Of a stretch of DNA of 64,000 nucleotides, positions 1 to 8,015 are shown one piece after another (the first letter of the stretch is position 1; each line of letters starts with the position of its first letter). A program made the translations under genes and the position numbers. The notes below the pieces were generated by a model, which saw nothing but the letters and a program-made list of their open reading frames with translations, searched no databases and was not told the origin of the DNA. The stretch is taken from NCBI GenBank assembly GCA_009839505.1, contig VXPO01000086.1:1-64000 (forward strand). The letters run 5' to 3'. This DNA comes from Gammaproteobacteria bacterium. GTDB taxonomy: Bacteria; Pseudomonadota; Gammaproteobacteria; Pseudomonadales; Azotimanducaceae.

Positions 1-115
1 CATCGGGGACCGGCGCCGTGGACAAGGCGTGGACAACCCCCTCGACCACCTCGCGAGGCATTGGGCAACCGGGAACACCCCGGAGATTGAAAGGGGCGAT
101 GTTCGGAGGGTCGCC
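1..115. repeat. Dispersed repeat, copy cut by window edge
   Basis: The first 40 bases match 54059-54099 almost base for base, including CGTGGACAAGGCGTGGACAA. The stretch ends with TTGAAAGGGGCGATGTTCG (about 88-106), a motif that recurs three times at 53.86-54.24 kb. It is therefore one copy of a dispersed, non-coding repeat family lying just downstream of the STAS gene. The true left boundary is outside the window. Confidence 0.75.
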
Positions 116-598
116 CTACGAGGCTTCCAGCGTGGCGACGAGATCCTCGAACTGTTCGCGGTTGTTGTCGTTCAACGCCATCAGCCCGCGGTGCGCCGCG
201 ATCACCCGGCACCGGAGTTCTTCAGCCGGCAGGTCGGTGCGGGGCAGGTCACCGAGCTGACGGGCGCTCTGCAGCGGTTCCCTGACGATGTGGAAGATGT
301 CGTCGAATCCCATGGCCGACAGTAGACGGTTAATGTCCGGACGGGTGGATACCAGCGTGGGCTTGAACGCGAGTCGATTGCGGGCCTGCACGGACAGCCG
401 TGCCAGAACCCCGAGCGCGGTGCTGTCGATGCCCTCGGTGGCCGTTAGGTCGACCACGACTGAGCGGAATCTCTCATCCCGGAACATGCGGTCCAGGAAC
501 TCGTCCGCGGCCGCGCCCAAACTCAGGCGCACATCGCCCACGAACTTGATGAGGTAGGTGCCGTCGCCGTTGCCGACGAGGATGCGTCCCAAAGTCAT
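116..598 (-). CDS. STAS-domain anti-sigma factor antagonist (HsbA-like)
   Basis: 160 residues. The N-terminal ~110 form a STAS domain: strand VDLTATEGIDSTALGVL carries the serine (IDSTALG) that is phosphorylated in anti-anti-sigma proteins of the SpoIIAA/HsbA type. The last ~50 residues are a polar helical tail. In this family the unphosphorylated STAS protein captures an anti-sigma or kinase partner, and a PP2C phosphatase resets it. The gene upstream on the same strand is such a phosphatase, so the two probably form a partner-switching pair; no kinase is present in the window. The ATG directly abuts the MITE at 599-880, so its Shine-Dalgarno (GGAG, 6 nt upstream after CACTAG) lies inside the mobile element. 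The exact regulatory target is unknown. Confidence 0.8.
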   Translation of the reverse strand: MTLGRILVGNGDGTYLIKFVGDVRLSLGAAADEFLDRMFRDERFRSVVVDLTATEGIDSTALGVLARLSVQARNRLAFKPTLVSTRPDINRLLSAMGFDDIFHIVREPLQSARQLGDLPRTDLPAEELRCRVIAAHRGLMALNDNNREQFEDLVATLEAS

Positions 599-880
599 CT
601 AGTGCTCCGTCAACCCTCAAACGTCGCGTCAGCGCCGTCCGCAAGCGTCGCCCGCGAGACGGCGCGCCGAAGGCATATCGGGCATACGTCGAGGCGCCCC
701 AACGACGCGGGAGGCGCTTGCGGGCGCGCCCTTCGGGTGATTGCCGGAGCGCCCCTCGCCGCATGTACCCATGCGCCGTTGCGGATCCTCGACGTACCCC
801 GGTACGACTTCGCATCCGCGCCTTGCGAGGAACGCTCCGGCAACCACTGACACGACGTTTGAGGGTTGACGGAGCACTAG
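599..880. mobile_element. MITE with 28-bp perfect inverted ends (CTAG duplicated)
   Basis: Bases 599-626 are the exact reverse complement of 853-880 (28 bp, CTAGTGCTCCGTCAACC at the outer end). Partial complementarity continues inward: TACGTCGAGG at 685-694 faces CCTCGACGTA at 787-796. There is no transposase gene; both arms give the same short spurious translation (MLRQPSNV). CTAG is self-complementary, so it can be a 4-bp target duplication, as used by IS5-type elements (YTAR), leaving a 274-bp core at 603-876. Removing core plus one CTAG joins the phosphatase stop TAG directly to the STAS ATG, a typical compact operon junction. No second copy was found in the window. Confidence 0.85.
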
Positions 881-1995
881 GCTTCCCGGGCGACCACGAG
901 GCAGGTCATATCGTCGGGTCCCGGTGCGCCGGAACCGATGCCGACGCTGTCCCAGAGTGCCCCGAGGTTGGGAGCACTGGCCGCTGCACTGTCCACGAGC
1001 CGGGACTCCTTGGCCGCCAGTCCTTCCTCGCGCATCACCTCGAGCACGCCGTCGGAGAAGGTCACTAGGCTGTCGCCGGGGGCCATGGGCACGGTGCCGA
1101 CGTCGTAGTCGACGTCGTCGAACAGGCCGACGGGCTTGCCCGGGGTTTCGAGGAAGTCCGCACCGCCATTGGCCGCGTGGATGGCGTGGGGAAAATGGCC
1201 TGCATTCGCATAGGTGATGGTGTCGCCATCCAAGTCCACGACGCCGATGAACATCGTGACGTGCTTGCCGAGCCCTTGGTCGATCAGCTCGCGGTTGAGC
1301 ACGGCGAGGATCTCGCCTGGGTCGCGCAACATCCGCGGGTGATACTCGCGTCGAATGCGGCGGGAGAAATTCTTGAGAATCACTGTCACAAAAGCACTCG
1401 ACGCCCCGTGGCCGGACACGTCGGCGATGTAGAACACGAAGTGCCGGTCGGCGATCCGGAAATAGTCCACGAAGTCGCCCGAGAGGATCATCGAAGGTTC
1501 GACGCGATGCGCAAGCCGGTAGCGGTCGATGGCCATTGGGGACGGCGGCAGCATACGCAGTTGGATGTACTGGCCCGCACGCTGGTCGCGTTGCAGGCTG
1601 TCGAGTTGCCCGGCCACACGCAGGTCCGACGGCCGTGCCCGCGCGAGATTGCTTTCGATCCGCTCCCCGAGTTCACCGTCGTCGATGGAAGGCGTCAGCA
1701 CGTCAATGACGCCGTGACGCATCGCCGCTAGGAGTCCGTGGGCATCGGGCAAGGCGGAGGCGACCAGGACGACCGGCGCGGGAGGCCTTCCGGTCGCCTG
1801 AACGCTCGACGCGATCTCGGCGATGGACGGGCACAGGATGAGATCGGCGGCTTCGAGGACCTTGACGAACGCCCGGCTGCCGCGGCGCGCGTGGATGGCG
1901 TCGAAACCGAGGCTGCTCAGGCGAAGGATCAGCGACGAGGCGGATTCGTCGTCGCCCATGACCGCAATGGCCAATTGACGATCCGATTGTGGCAC
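877..1995 (-). CDS. PP2C (SpoIIE/RsbU-type) phosphatase with degenerate receiver domain
   Basis: 372 residues from a GTG start. Residues ~8-120 resemble a response-regulator receiver, but the strand that should hold the phospho-acceptor aspartate reads DLILCPS, so the site is absent. Residues ~160-370 are a metal-dependent PPM phosphatase: SGDFVDYF, DVSGHG, FSDGVLE and DDMTCLVV supply the metal-binding aspartates and glycines. Such proteins (HsbR, RsbU) dephosphorylate a STAS protein, and the next gene downstream encodes one. The stop codon TAG lies in the CTAG at the MITE edge. The gene starts 47 bp after the bufC-like stop on the same strand, so it may be cotranscribed with that cluster. 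The start lacks a clear ribosome-binding site; the ATG 12 codons in is an alternative. Confidence 0.8.
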   Translation of the reverse strand: MPQSDRQLAIAVMGDDESASSLILRLSSLGFDAIHARRGSRAFVKVLEAADLILCPSIAEIASSVQATGRPPAPVVLVASALPDAHGLLAAMRHGVIDVLTPSIDDGELGERIESNLARARPSDLRVAGQLDSLQRDQRAGQYIQLRMLPPSPMAIDRYRLAHRVEPSMILSGDFVDYFRIADRHFVFYIADVSGHGASSAFVTVILKNFSRRIRREYHPRMLRDPGEILAVLNRELIDQGLGKHVTMFIGVVDLDGDTITYANAGHFPHAIHAANGGADFLETPGKPVGLFDDVDYDVGTVPMAPGDSLVTFSDGVLEVMREEGLAAKESRLVDSAAASAPNLGALWDSVGIGSGAPGPDDMTCLVVAREA

Positions 1996-2042
1996 TTGAC
2001 GGGGCCGCTACCCTACTCCCTTAGTTGGGTCGAAACAACCGC

Positions 2043-2867
2043 TTAGGCACGCACAACAATGTCTTGTCGATGCAGCCGGTTGAGGGTCTTCAGACCGGTG
2101 CGTTCGACATGCTCCGGATCCGCATCGAGTTCGCCCGCGAGGGCTTCAAACGCGGCCCGGGAATCACCCTCCCCGAGCAGGTTGAGCAGCCTCGTCGTCA
2201 CGGCATTGGACTTGGTGAATCGGACCTTGTCGTCGCGGTTCCGGCAGGCGATCAGCCAGCTCGGCTCCGCAGGCGGCTCCTCGGGCTGGAAGTCCGAAGA
2301 GATGCGCTGCACCGGGTAGACGTAGTGCAATGGCCAGGCCAAGGGCGACACCACCAAGGCATCGTCGGCGCCGACAGGTTCGTCGTCGAATACACAGTCG
2401 GCGTCCGGTGCCCGGTCGAGAGCGAAACGCACCCACTCGTAGTGGCAGAGTTCCAAAGCGAACGGCAAGAGCGCCGGTTGCACCTGGGACGTCCGGGCGT
2501 CCACGCTGGCCGCTGGCGACGCTTCACGGCGGCAGGTATCCAGGTACTCCATGAACTCCTCCGGAATCTGCGCGTAGTAGGGCGATTCGGCGCGATGCCG
2601 GTGCATGAAGTCACGCACCATCGCATGCCAAGGCTCGTCGCCGGCGATGTCGCGGAATACGGAGAAGGTCCTTGCCAGGAACGACTCGATGTTGTTGTAG
2701 AACAGCCGCGCGTAGATGCGCATCCGGCGCTCCTCGATGCCGGGCGGCATGGGATTGAGATCTGGGTGCCGTATGTAGGCGGCGAAGTCGATCTGCGCGG
2801 CCTGAAACCCAAGCCGGTCTTCCTCCACGACTCCTCGTTCGGCGTCGCCGGATTCCGCGGCGGTCAT
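2043..2867 (-). CDS. DUF2063 partner protein of the bufferin/HvfC family
   Basis: 274 residues. The N-terminal half carries the DUF2063 signature: IRHPDLNPMPPGIEERRMRIYARLFYNN is seen here as GIEERRMRIYARL followed by FYNNIESFL and then FMHRHRAESPYY. A C-terminal part (~165-274) ends in a winged-helix-like segment (LLNLLGEGDSRAAFEALAG). BufC/HvfC proteins bind the DUF692 enzyme and help present the precursor's leader or cysteine core. The ATG immediately follows the TAG of the DUF692 gene (no spacer), so translation is coupled. The combination precursor-MNIO-DUF2063 defines the Buf/Hvf cluster, which is usually linked to copper or other metal stress. Confidence 0.85.
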   Translation of the reverse strand: MTAAESGDAERGVVEEDRLGFQAAQIDFAAYIRHPDLNPMPPGIEERRMRIYARLFYNNIESFLARTFSVFRDIAGDEPWHAMVRDFMHRHRAESPYYAQIPEEFMEYLDTCRREASPAASVDARTSQVQPALLPFALELCHYEWVRFALDRAPDADCVFDDEPVGADDALVVSPLAWPLHYVYPVQRISSDFQPEEPPAEPSWLIACRNRDDKVRFTKSNAVTTRLLNLLGEGDSRAAFEALAGELDADPEHVERTGLKTLNRLHRQDIVVRA

Positions 2868-3707
2868 CTACGGCGATCCATGAGCGGCTGCCTGCGTGTC
2901 GCGGATCTTCGCGACCTCGGCGAGCAGTGACTCGACGGGCGGGAAATTGAAGTCGCGCTCGAGGACCGTCGGCAGCGGACCGTAAAGGCGGTAGGCCTCT
3001 TCGAGTAGTCGCCACACCGGATCGACCACCGCCGCCGCGTGGGTGTCGATGCGCAGATCCTCGGCCTCCCGATAGTGGCCGGCCACATGCACGTAGGCGG
3101 CCCGGTGTCCCGGTAGGCCGTGCAGAAAGGCGGAAGGGTCGTAGCCGAAGTTGATGCTGTTGACATAGATGTTGTTGACATCGAGGAGCAGCTGGCAATC
3201 TGCCTCTTCGACCACTGCATTGATGAACTCCAACTCCGTCAGCTCCTCTCCCGAAACCGCCGGCGTGGCGTAGTAGGAGATGTTTTCGACGGCGATCCGC
3301 CGTTCGAGCGCATCCTGGACCCGGCGTATCCGGTCCGCCACGTAGCGTACGGCATCGCCGCTGAACGGAATCGGCATTAGGTCGTAGAGATGGCCGGTGT
3401 CGCTGCAGGCCGATAGGTGCTCGGTGTAGACGCCGATGCCGTGTTCGTCGAGAAACCGTTTGACCGCGCGGAGAAATTCCTGGTCCAACGGCGCCGGACT
3501 GCCCAGCGAGAGCGACAAGCCGTGACAGACGAAGGGAAAACGCTCGGTGTACGAGCGGAAGAGCCGTGCGAATCGACCGCCAACATCGATCCAGTTCTCC
3601 GGCGCGACCTCCATGAAGTCGACGCGCGATTCGAGGGCTTGCTCGCGGTCAAGCGCGCGCATGAATCCACGGCGCAACCCCAGTCCGGCACCGGTCAAGG
3701 CTGTCAT
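2868..3707 (-). CDS. DUF692/MNIO family multinuclear iron oxidase (BufB/HvfB)
   Basis: 279 residues, the usual family length. It is a TIM-barrel MNIO enzyme, relative of methanobactin synthase MbnB. Likely metal ligands and active-site residues appear in order: EVAPENW, CHGLSLSLGS, YTEHLS, ENISYY, LLDVNNIYVN, YVHVAGH, DTHAAAVVDPVW and LERDFNFPP. Family members use several iron ions and O2 to convert precursor cysteines into oxazolone/thioamide or related heterocycles. The presumed substrate is encoded 123 bp upstream. The ATG is preceded by GGGGA. No DoxX-like gene (HvfD) follows, unlike some HvfABCD clusters. Confidence 0.88.
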   Translation of the reverse strand: MTALTGAGLGLRRGFMRALDREQALESRVDFMEVAPENWIDVGGRFARLFRSYTERFPFVCHGLSLSLGSPAPLDQEFLRAVKRFLDEHGIGVYTEHLSACSDTGHLYDLMPIPFSGDAVRYVADRIRRVQDALERRIAVENISYYATPAVSGEELTELEFINAVVEEADCQLLLDVNNIYVNSINFGYDPSAFLHGLPGHRAAYVHVAGHYREAEDLRIDTHAAAVVDPVWRLLEEAYRLYGPLPTVLERDFNFPPVESLLAEVAKIRDTQAAAHGSP

Positions 3708-3772
3708 GGTTGGTCCCCGCTTCGGCGTGCCGGGCGAATCGCCCGTGCCGTACGGGTGATGGCGGAGCTGGG

Positions 3773-3814
3773 AACCCGCGCGTCCTTCGGATTACGTCGG
3801 ATTACGCGCGGGTT
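3773..3814. promoter_or_regulatory. Inverted repeat between RiPP precursor and MNIO gene
   Basis: AACCCGCGCG (3773-3782) and CGCGCGGGTT (3805-3814) are perfect 10-bp arms around a 22-nt loop that itself holds a direct repeat (CGGATTACGT / CGGATTACGC). The hairpin follows the precursor stop codon by 16 nt. There is no T-run, so it is more likely an RNA-stabilising or partial-attenuation hairpin, which would keep precursor expression above enzyme expression, than a full terminator. Role inferred. Confidence 0.5.
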
Positions 3815-3830
3815 GTCCAGCCGCGGCGGA

Positions 3831-4139
3831 CTACTCCTCCTCGGATTCCTCGTCGGACTCTTCCTCGTCGGAATCGCCCTCTTCGCCGCACTTACCTTCG
3901 CCGCACTTGCCTTCCTCGTCGGACTCGCCCTCTTCACCACACTTGGCTTCGTCGCCCTCGGACTTCTCCTTGTCCTCGCCGCAGCCGCCTTCCTTGTGGC
4001 TCGTGGCAATGAGTACCCCATCCTCCAACAGGGTGGCTTCGAAGGGATCAACTCCCTCGGCCGCGGCGCTTCCCGCCACGGACGCGGCGAACGCCGCACC
4101 AACGGCGACGGCGATCGGCTTCATCTTGCGGTTCAACAT
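3831..4139 (-). CDS. Bufferin/HvfA-type RiPP precursor, Cys-rich and acidic
   Basis: 102 residues. The ATG at 4139 was chosen because AAGGAG (4146-4151) sits 6 nt upstream; an earlier ATG at 4154 would place that ribosome-binding site inside the gene. Residues 1-~28 are a Sec-type signal peptide (MLNRKMKPIAVAVGAAFAAS...SAAA|EG). The mature part has four cysteines in repeated E-x-x-C-G units (EGGCGE, EAKCGE, EGKCGE, EGKCGE), then a tail made almost only of Glu, Asp and Ser. EGKCG is the motif modified by HvfB/HvfC. The product should be exported and bind metal, probably copper. It heads the cluster of DUF692 and DUF2063 genes. Assignment from motif plus context; the modification and metal are inferred. 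Confidence 0.85.
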   Translation of the reverse strand: MLNRKMKPIAVAVGAAFAASVAGSAAAEGVDPFEATLLEDGVLIATSHKEGGCGEDKEKSEGDEAKCGEEGESDEEGKCGEGKCGEEGDSDEEESDEESEEE

Positions 4140-4165
4140 CTCTCTCTCCTTCATCTTGTTAGCGT

Positions 4166-4182
4166 GGACCGCCAGGCGGTCC
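4166..4182. promoter_or_regulatory. Palindrome in the RiPP leader region, possible operator
   Basis: GGACCGCC-A-GGCGGTCC is a perfect palindrome with a 1-nt centre, 27 nt upstream of the precursor start codon. A possible -10 (TATACT on the minus strand, about 4213-4218) lies just upstream of it. That position would suit a repressor site or a short leader hairpin. No regulator gene is adjacent, so this remains a guess. Confidence 0.35.
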
Positions 4183-4242
4183 TACCTGTATGACCACTAC
4201 GGGCGTCACGAGTTCCGAGTATACACACTGATCTCGTGGGTT

Positions 4243-7200
4243 CTATGAGACTTCCGACACGGCATCGAAACGCATTTTCAAGCGTTCCGGAGACACCTTC
4301 TGCCGAGTTCCGAGGTGCTGCGCGAAGACCCCGATCCGGTACTCCTGCAGAAGGAAGCGCAACTCTGCGAGCTCGTCCAGATCGGTGCGGCCGGCCGCCT
4401 GCAGCGCTGCCAACCGGCGATCCCAGTCGGCGACAGCTTCGATTCCTGCACGGTCCCGCCGAACGCGGCCCTGCAGGTTGCCGATGCGGTGCAGCATGCC
4501 GTCGAGATAGCGCGGCAGGTCGGCCAATCGGGCCCGCGGTGTGGAGCGAACGAAGGCCGCGGGTACGAGGTCCTGGAGTTGCCCGGCGAGGTCGTCTCGA
4601 GTCGGTGCGAATGCCGGCGAGACGAGGGACTCGATCCGTTTCGCGACGTCGAGACGCTTGTGAAGCGTGTCCCGTGCATGACCGAGCATCTCGGCAAACA
4701 CAGCGGGTACGGCCGATCTGTTGTCTACAAGGCGCCGATCGAAATCGGCCTTGGTTCTCGGCAGATCGCGCCCATCGAAGCAGGCGAACCAGTACGCGGC
4801 CCCGATCAGGCCGTCCGCCAGATCCGCCGGGTTGCCCAAGGGTGCATAGTGCAGTGCGAGGGTGAGGTCGTGGTCCACCTCGCGGCGCAGCCGTCGGACG
4901 CCGCCGGCATCGGCCAGCACCGCCAGGCGGGTGAAGCCGTCGCGATCTAGCGATGCGCGTCCGCGCGGCGTGGTCTGTACGAGCAGGTCGACACCGCGGC
5001 CGCGATCAACCAGGACGGGATGGACGACGGTACGGTTGCCGCCGTCGACGATGGTGATCGAGTCGGGCACGCCTTCGGCAGGAAACTCGGTTATGTCGTG
5101 ACGCTCGTGGGCCGCCCGCAGACCGTCGCCAAGGCTCCGTTCGACGCGGGGCATAACCCGGCTCTTCAGCGCGACCAGATCCCTACCCTGGTCCAGCATG
5201 CGCCCTCGTCGGTCACGCACCTGGATGTTGATCCTCAGATGCTCCGGAAGAGCCTCTTCTCGCCACGCGTCCACAGGTACGGCCACGCCGTGGATCGCGT
5301 GGACCGCCTTGGAGAGGGCCTCGGCGAGCGTGCCGCAACGATACGTCCCCGGCTCCGCCAGCAACGGGATCACGGGATGCAGTCGGTCCCGCGCGGGTGC
5401 CAGCCGTCGGCGGAACGTCTTGGGTAGTGCCCGGACGAGCGCGAGGCACTTGTCCTCGAAAAAGCCCGGCACCAGCCACGCCAACGCGTGGGCATCCAGT
5501 TGCCCGAGCATTCCCGCCTCGACGCGCAGCGAGACCCCGTCGTCGGGCTCGCCGGGAGCGAATCTATACGCCAACTGCATCTCGCCGCCGCCCACCGCGA
5601 GCCGGGTGGGAAAGTCGTCCTCGGCGTAGCCCGCTTCACCGGCGGCGAGGTCGTCCTCTGTCATCTCCAAGCGCGCCAGCTCGACTTCCCACGCCTTGCG
5701 CGTGTATTCGTTGCAGGTGGCGATCGAGCAGACGGCAACCGGCAAACGTTCGAGATAGAAGGCCACCCGCACCGACTCGCCCGCTAGGAGATCAGCCCGC
5801 CGACTCTTCGCCTGACGCTCCTCGATCCGCCGGCGCAGTTGCTCGTTGCGCTCGAGGAACGCGGCCTCGATGCGGCGGTCACCACCCACCAGCGCTTCAC
5901 GGACGAAGATTCGCCGGGCACCTTCCGGGTCGACTTCGTACGCCCTTCGCGGACGCTCGCCGACCACGGTGAGGCCATACACGGAAACCTGTTCGCGGAC
6001 CATGGCTTCGCCGCGCCGGTCGTCCCAGAAGGGTTCTGAGTAGCTGCGCCGAAGGAGATGTGCCGCCGACTTCTCGATCCACTCCGGTTCGACACCCGCC
6101 ACGCAGCGAGCATAGGTCCGGCCGGTGTCGCTGACCTCCGCCGCCACGACCCACTTCGGCGCACGCCGAGCGAGAGCCGATCCGGGAAACAGCCGGAACC
6201 GCAGGCCGCGGGCGCCATCGTACTCGGCCGAGGGTCTCCGCTTCGGGCCGCTACCACGGCCAGACGACGCCTCGCGCTCGACCCCGATGAAACCGAGGGA
6301 ACCCGAGAGCAGCGCACGGTGTACGGCGGCGTAGGACGCTGGCCGGCGATTTACTCGCATCCCGAGATCACGGCAGGCGAGCAGTAGCTGGCGGTGTAGC
6401 GCGCGCCACTCGCGGACTCGCGCTGGACTCAGGAAGCGACCTTCCAGCAAGCGCCGGAACGCCGCGCGGGACAGGTTCGATCGTGCTTCCTCCAGGTAGC
6501 CCCAGAGGTTCACATAGGCTAGGAAGTCCGATCCCGGATCGGCGAATTCCGCGTGCGCCCGGTCGGCGGCTTCACGTCGGTCCATGGGCCTCAGCCGGGA
6601 ATCCTGTGCCGCCAACGCCGACGCAATGATCAAGACTTCGGAAAGTGCGCCGCAGTCGCGCTTCGCCCCCTCGATCAACATCCGCGCCAGCCTCGGGTCC
6701 ACCGGAAGGCGCGCCATGGTGCGTCCGGTGGGGGTCAGATCGTCGTTCTCCAGAGCCTGCAGTTCGTGAAGCAGGCCGATGGCATCGCGCACGGCGCGCG
6801 GTGCCGGCGAATCGATGAACGGGAAAGACTCGATGTCGCCGAGGCGGAAGGCGCGCATGGCGAGGACAACCGAGGCGAGATTGGTGCGCGTCAACTCCGG
6901 ATCGGTGTATGCGGGCCGGTCTTCGAAGTCCTGCTCGCCGTAGAGCCGATAGCAGACCCCAGGTGCCACGCGCCCGCAACGGCCCGCCCGCTGCCGGGCG
7001 CTGGCCTGTGAGATCGGTTCAACCGGCAGACGTTGCAGCTTGGCACGATAGCTGTAGCGGCTCACGCGGGCGAAGCCCGGATCGACGACATAGCCGATGT
7101 TCGGCACGGTGATGCTGGTCTCCGCCACGTTGGTGGCCAGCACTACCCGCTGTCGGCCCCCGGGGGCGAAGATGCGCTGCTGGTCCTTGGCCGGCAGGCG

Positions 7201-7986
7201 GGCATACAGCGGCAGGATCTCGAACCGGTCGGGAAACTCGCGTCTCAGCAGTTGCGAGGTCTCGAAGATCTCCCGCTCACCGGACTGAAACACCAGGATG
7301 TCGCGATCGCCCACCGGGGCTTGGCCTGCGATGGTCCGCAGACAGTCCACTAGGGCTTGCTGCGCGTCGGCCTCCTCTGGCCGATAGACGACGTCGACCG
7401 GAAATCCGCGGCCCGAGACCTCGACCACGGGCGCATCGCCGAAGTGGCTGGCGAAGGCGTCGACGTCGATGGTGGCGCTGGTGACAACGACCTTGAGATC
7501 CGTGCGCCGATCGAGCAGCCAGCGCAGGTAGCCGAGGATGAAGTCGACATTGAGGCTACGCTCATGGGCCTCGTCGACGATCACGCAGTCGTAGCGCTCG
7601 AGCCGACGGTCGCGCTGGATGTCATTGAGGAGCAAGCCGTCGGTCATCACCTTGACCCGCGTCTTCTCGGAGACACGTTCGCTGAAACGCACCGCGTAGC
7701 CCACCTCAGCGCCTAGTTCGACCCCGAGTTCCTCCGCGATCCTCGCCGCCACTGTGCGCGCCGCAAGCCGACGCGGCTGGGTGTGCGCAATGATCCCCCG
7801 GCTACCCAGTCCAGCGGCCAGGCAAGCCTTCGGTAGTTGGGTCGTCTTGCCTGACCCGGTCTCGCCCGCAACGATCAATACCGGATGACGCCGAAGTGAT
7901 TCGACGATCTCGCCGATACGCGCCGTGATGGGTAGTTCGCTGGGGAAACGGACGTGTGGCGTCGGGGACGGAGGGGTCGTGGACAT
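4243..7986 (-). CDS. hrpA: ATP-dependent RNA helicase HrpA
   Basis: 1247 residues from the ATG at 7986; E. coli HrpA is about 1300. The open frame continues upstream to 8445, but that part is antisense-like shadow of the VWA gene. DEAH-box motifs are in order: Walker A GETGSGKTTQ (41-50), DEAH (138-141), SAT (170-172) and QRAGRCGR (about 345), followed by the HA2 and OB regions and the long C-terminal DUF3418 region typical of HrpA. The protein unwinds RNA and in E. coli acts on mRNA processing and stalled or collided ribosomes. It lies upstream of the RiPP precursor on the same strand with an 88-bp gap, and its start overlaps no neighbour (30 bp from the VWA stop). Confidence 0.95.
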   Translation of the reverse strand: MSTTPPSPTPHVRFPSELPITARIGEIVESLRRHPVLIVAGETGSGKTTQLPKACLAAGLGSRGIIAHTQPRRLAARTVAARIAEELGVELGAEVGYAVRFSERVSEKTRVKVMTDGLLLNDIQRDRRLERYDCVIVDEAHERSLNVDFILGYLRWLLDRRTDLKVVVTSATIDVDAFASHFGDAPVVEVSGRGFPVDVVYRPEEADAQQALVDCLRTIAGQAPVGDRDILVFQSGEREIFETSQLLRREFPDRFEILPLYARLPAKDQQRIFAPGGRQRVVLATNVAETSITVPNIGYVVDPGFARVSRYSYRAKLQRLPVEPISQASARQRAGRCGRVAPGVCYRLYGEQDFEDRPAYTDPELTRTNLASVVLAMRAFRLGDIESFPFIDSPAPRAVRDAIGLLHELQALENDDLTPTGRTMARLPVDPRLARMLIEGAKRDCGALSEVLIIASALAAQDSRLRPMDRREAADRAHAEFADPGSDFLAYVNLWGYLEEARSNLSRAAFRRLLEGRFLSPARVREWRALHRQLLLACRDLGMRVNRRPASYAAVHRALLSGSLGFIGVEREASSGRGSGPKRRPSAEYDGARGLRFRLFPGSALARRAPKWVVAAEVSDTGRTYARCVAGVEPEWIEKSAAHLLRRSYSEPFWDDRRGEAMVREQVSVYGLTVVGERPRRAYEVDPEGARRIFVREALVGGDRRIEAAFLERNEQLRRRIEERQAKSRRADLLAGESVRVAFYLERLPVAVCSIATCNEYTRKAWEVELARLEMTEDDLAAGEAGYAEDDFPTRLAVGGGEMQLAYRFAPGEPDDGVSLRVEAGMLGQLDAHALAWLVPGFFEDKCLALVRALPKTFRRRLAPARDRLHPVIPLLAEPGTYRCGTLAEALSKAVHAIHGVAVPVDAWREEALPEHLRINIQVRDRRGRMLDQGRDLVALKSRVMPRVERSLGDGLRAAHERHDITEFPAEGVPDSITIVDGGNRTVVHPVLVDRGRGVDLLVQTTPRGRASLDRDGFTRLAVLADAGGVRRLRREVDHDLTLALHYAPLGNPADLADGLIGAAYWFACFDGRDLPRTKADFDRRLVDNRSAVPAVFAEMLGHARDTLHKRLDVAKRIESLVSPAFAPTRDDLAGQLQDLVPAAFVRSTPRARLADLPRYLDGMLHRIGNLQGRVRRDRAGIEAVADWDRRLAALQAAGRTDLDELAELRFLLQEYRIGVFAQHLGTRQKVSPERLKMRFDAVSEVS

Positions 7987-8015
7987 GGTCGACGGCGACG
8001 TCGCCGTAGGCGGAA

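Noticed and set aside
602..877. Two open frames on opposite strands starting MLRQPSNV
   Set aside because: They are the two inverted ends of the MITE translated in mirror image; composition and symmetry show they are not genes.
3417..4193. Plus-strand frame with long leucine/phenylalanine-rich 'membrane' segments
   Set aside because: It is the antisense of the Glu/Asp-rich RiPP precursor; GAG/GAC codons read backwards give Leu/Val/Phe codons.
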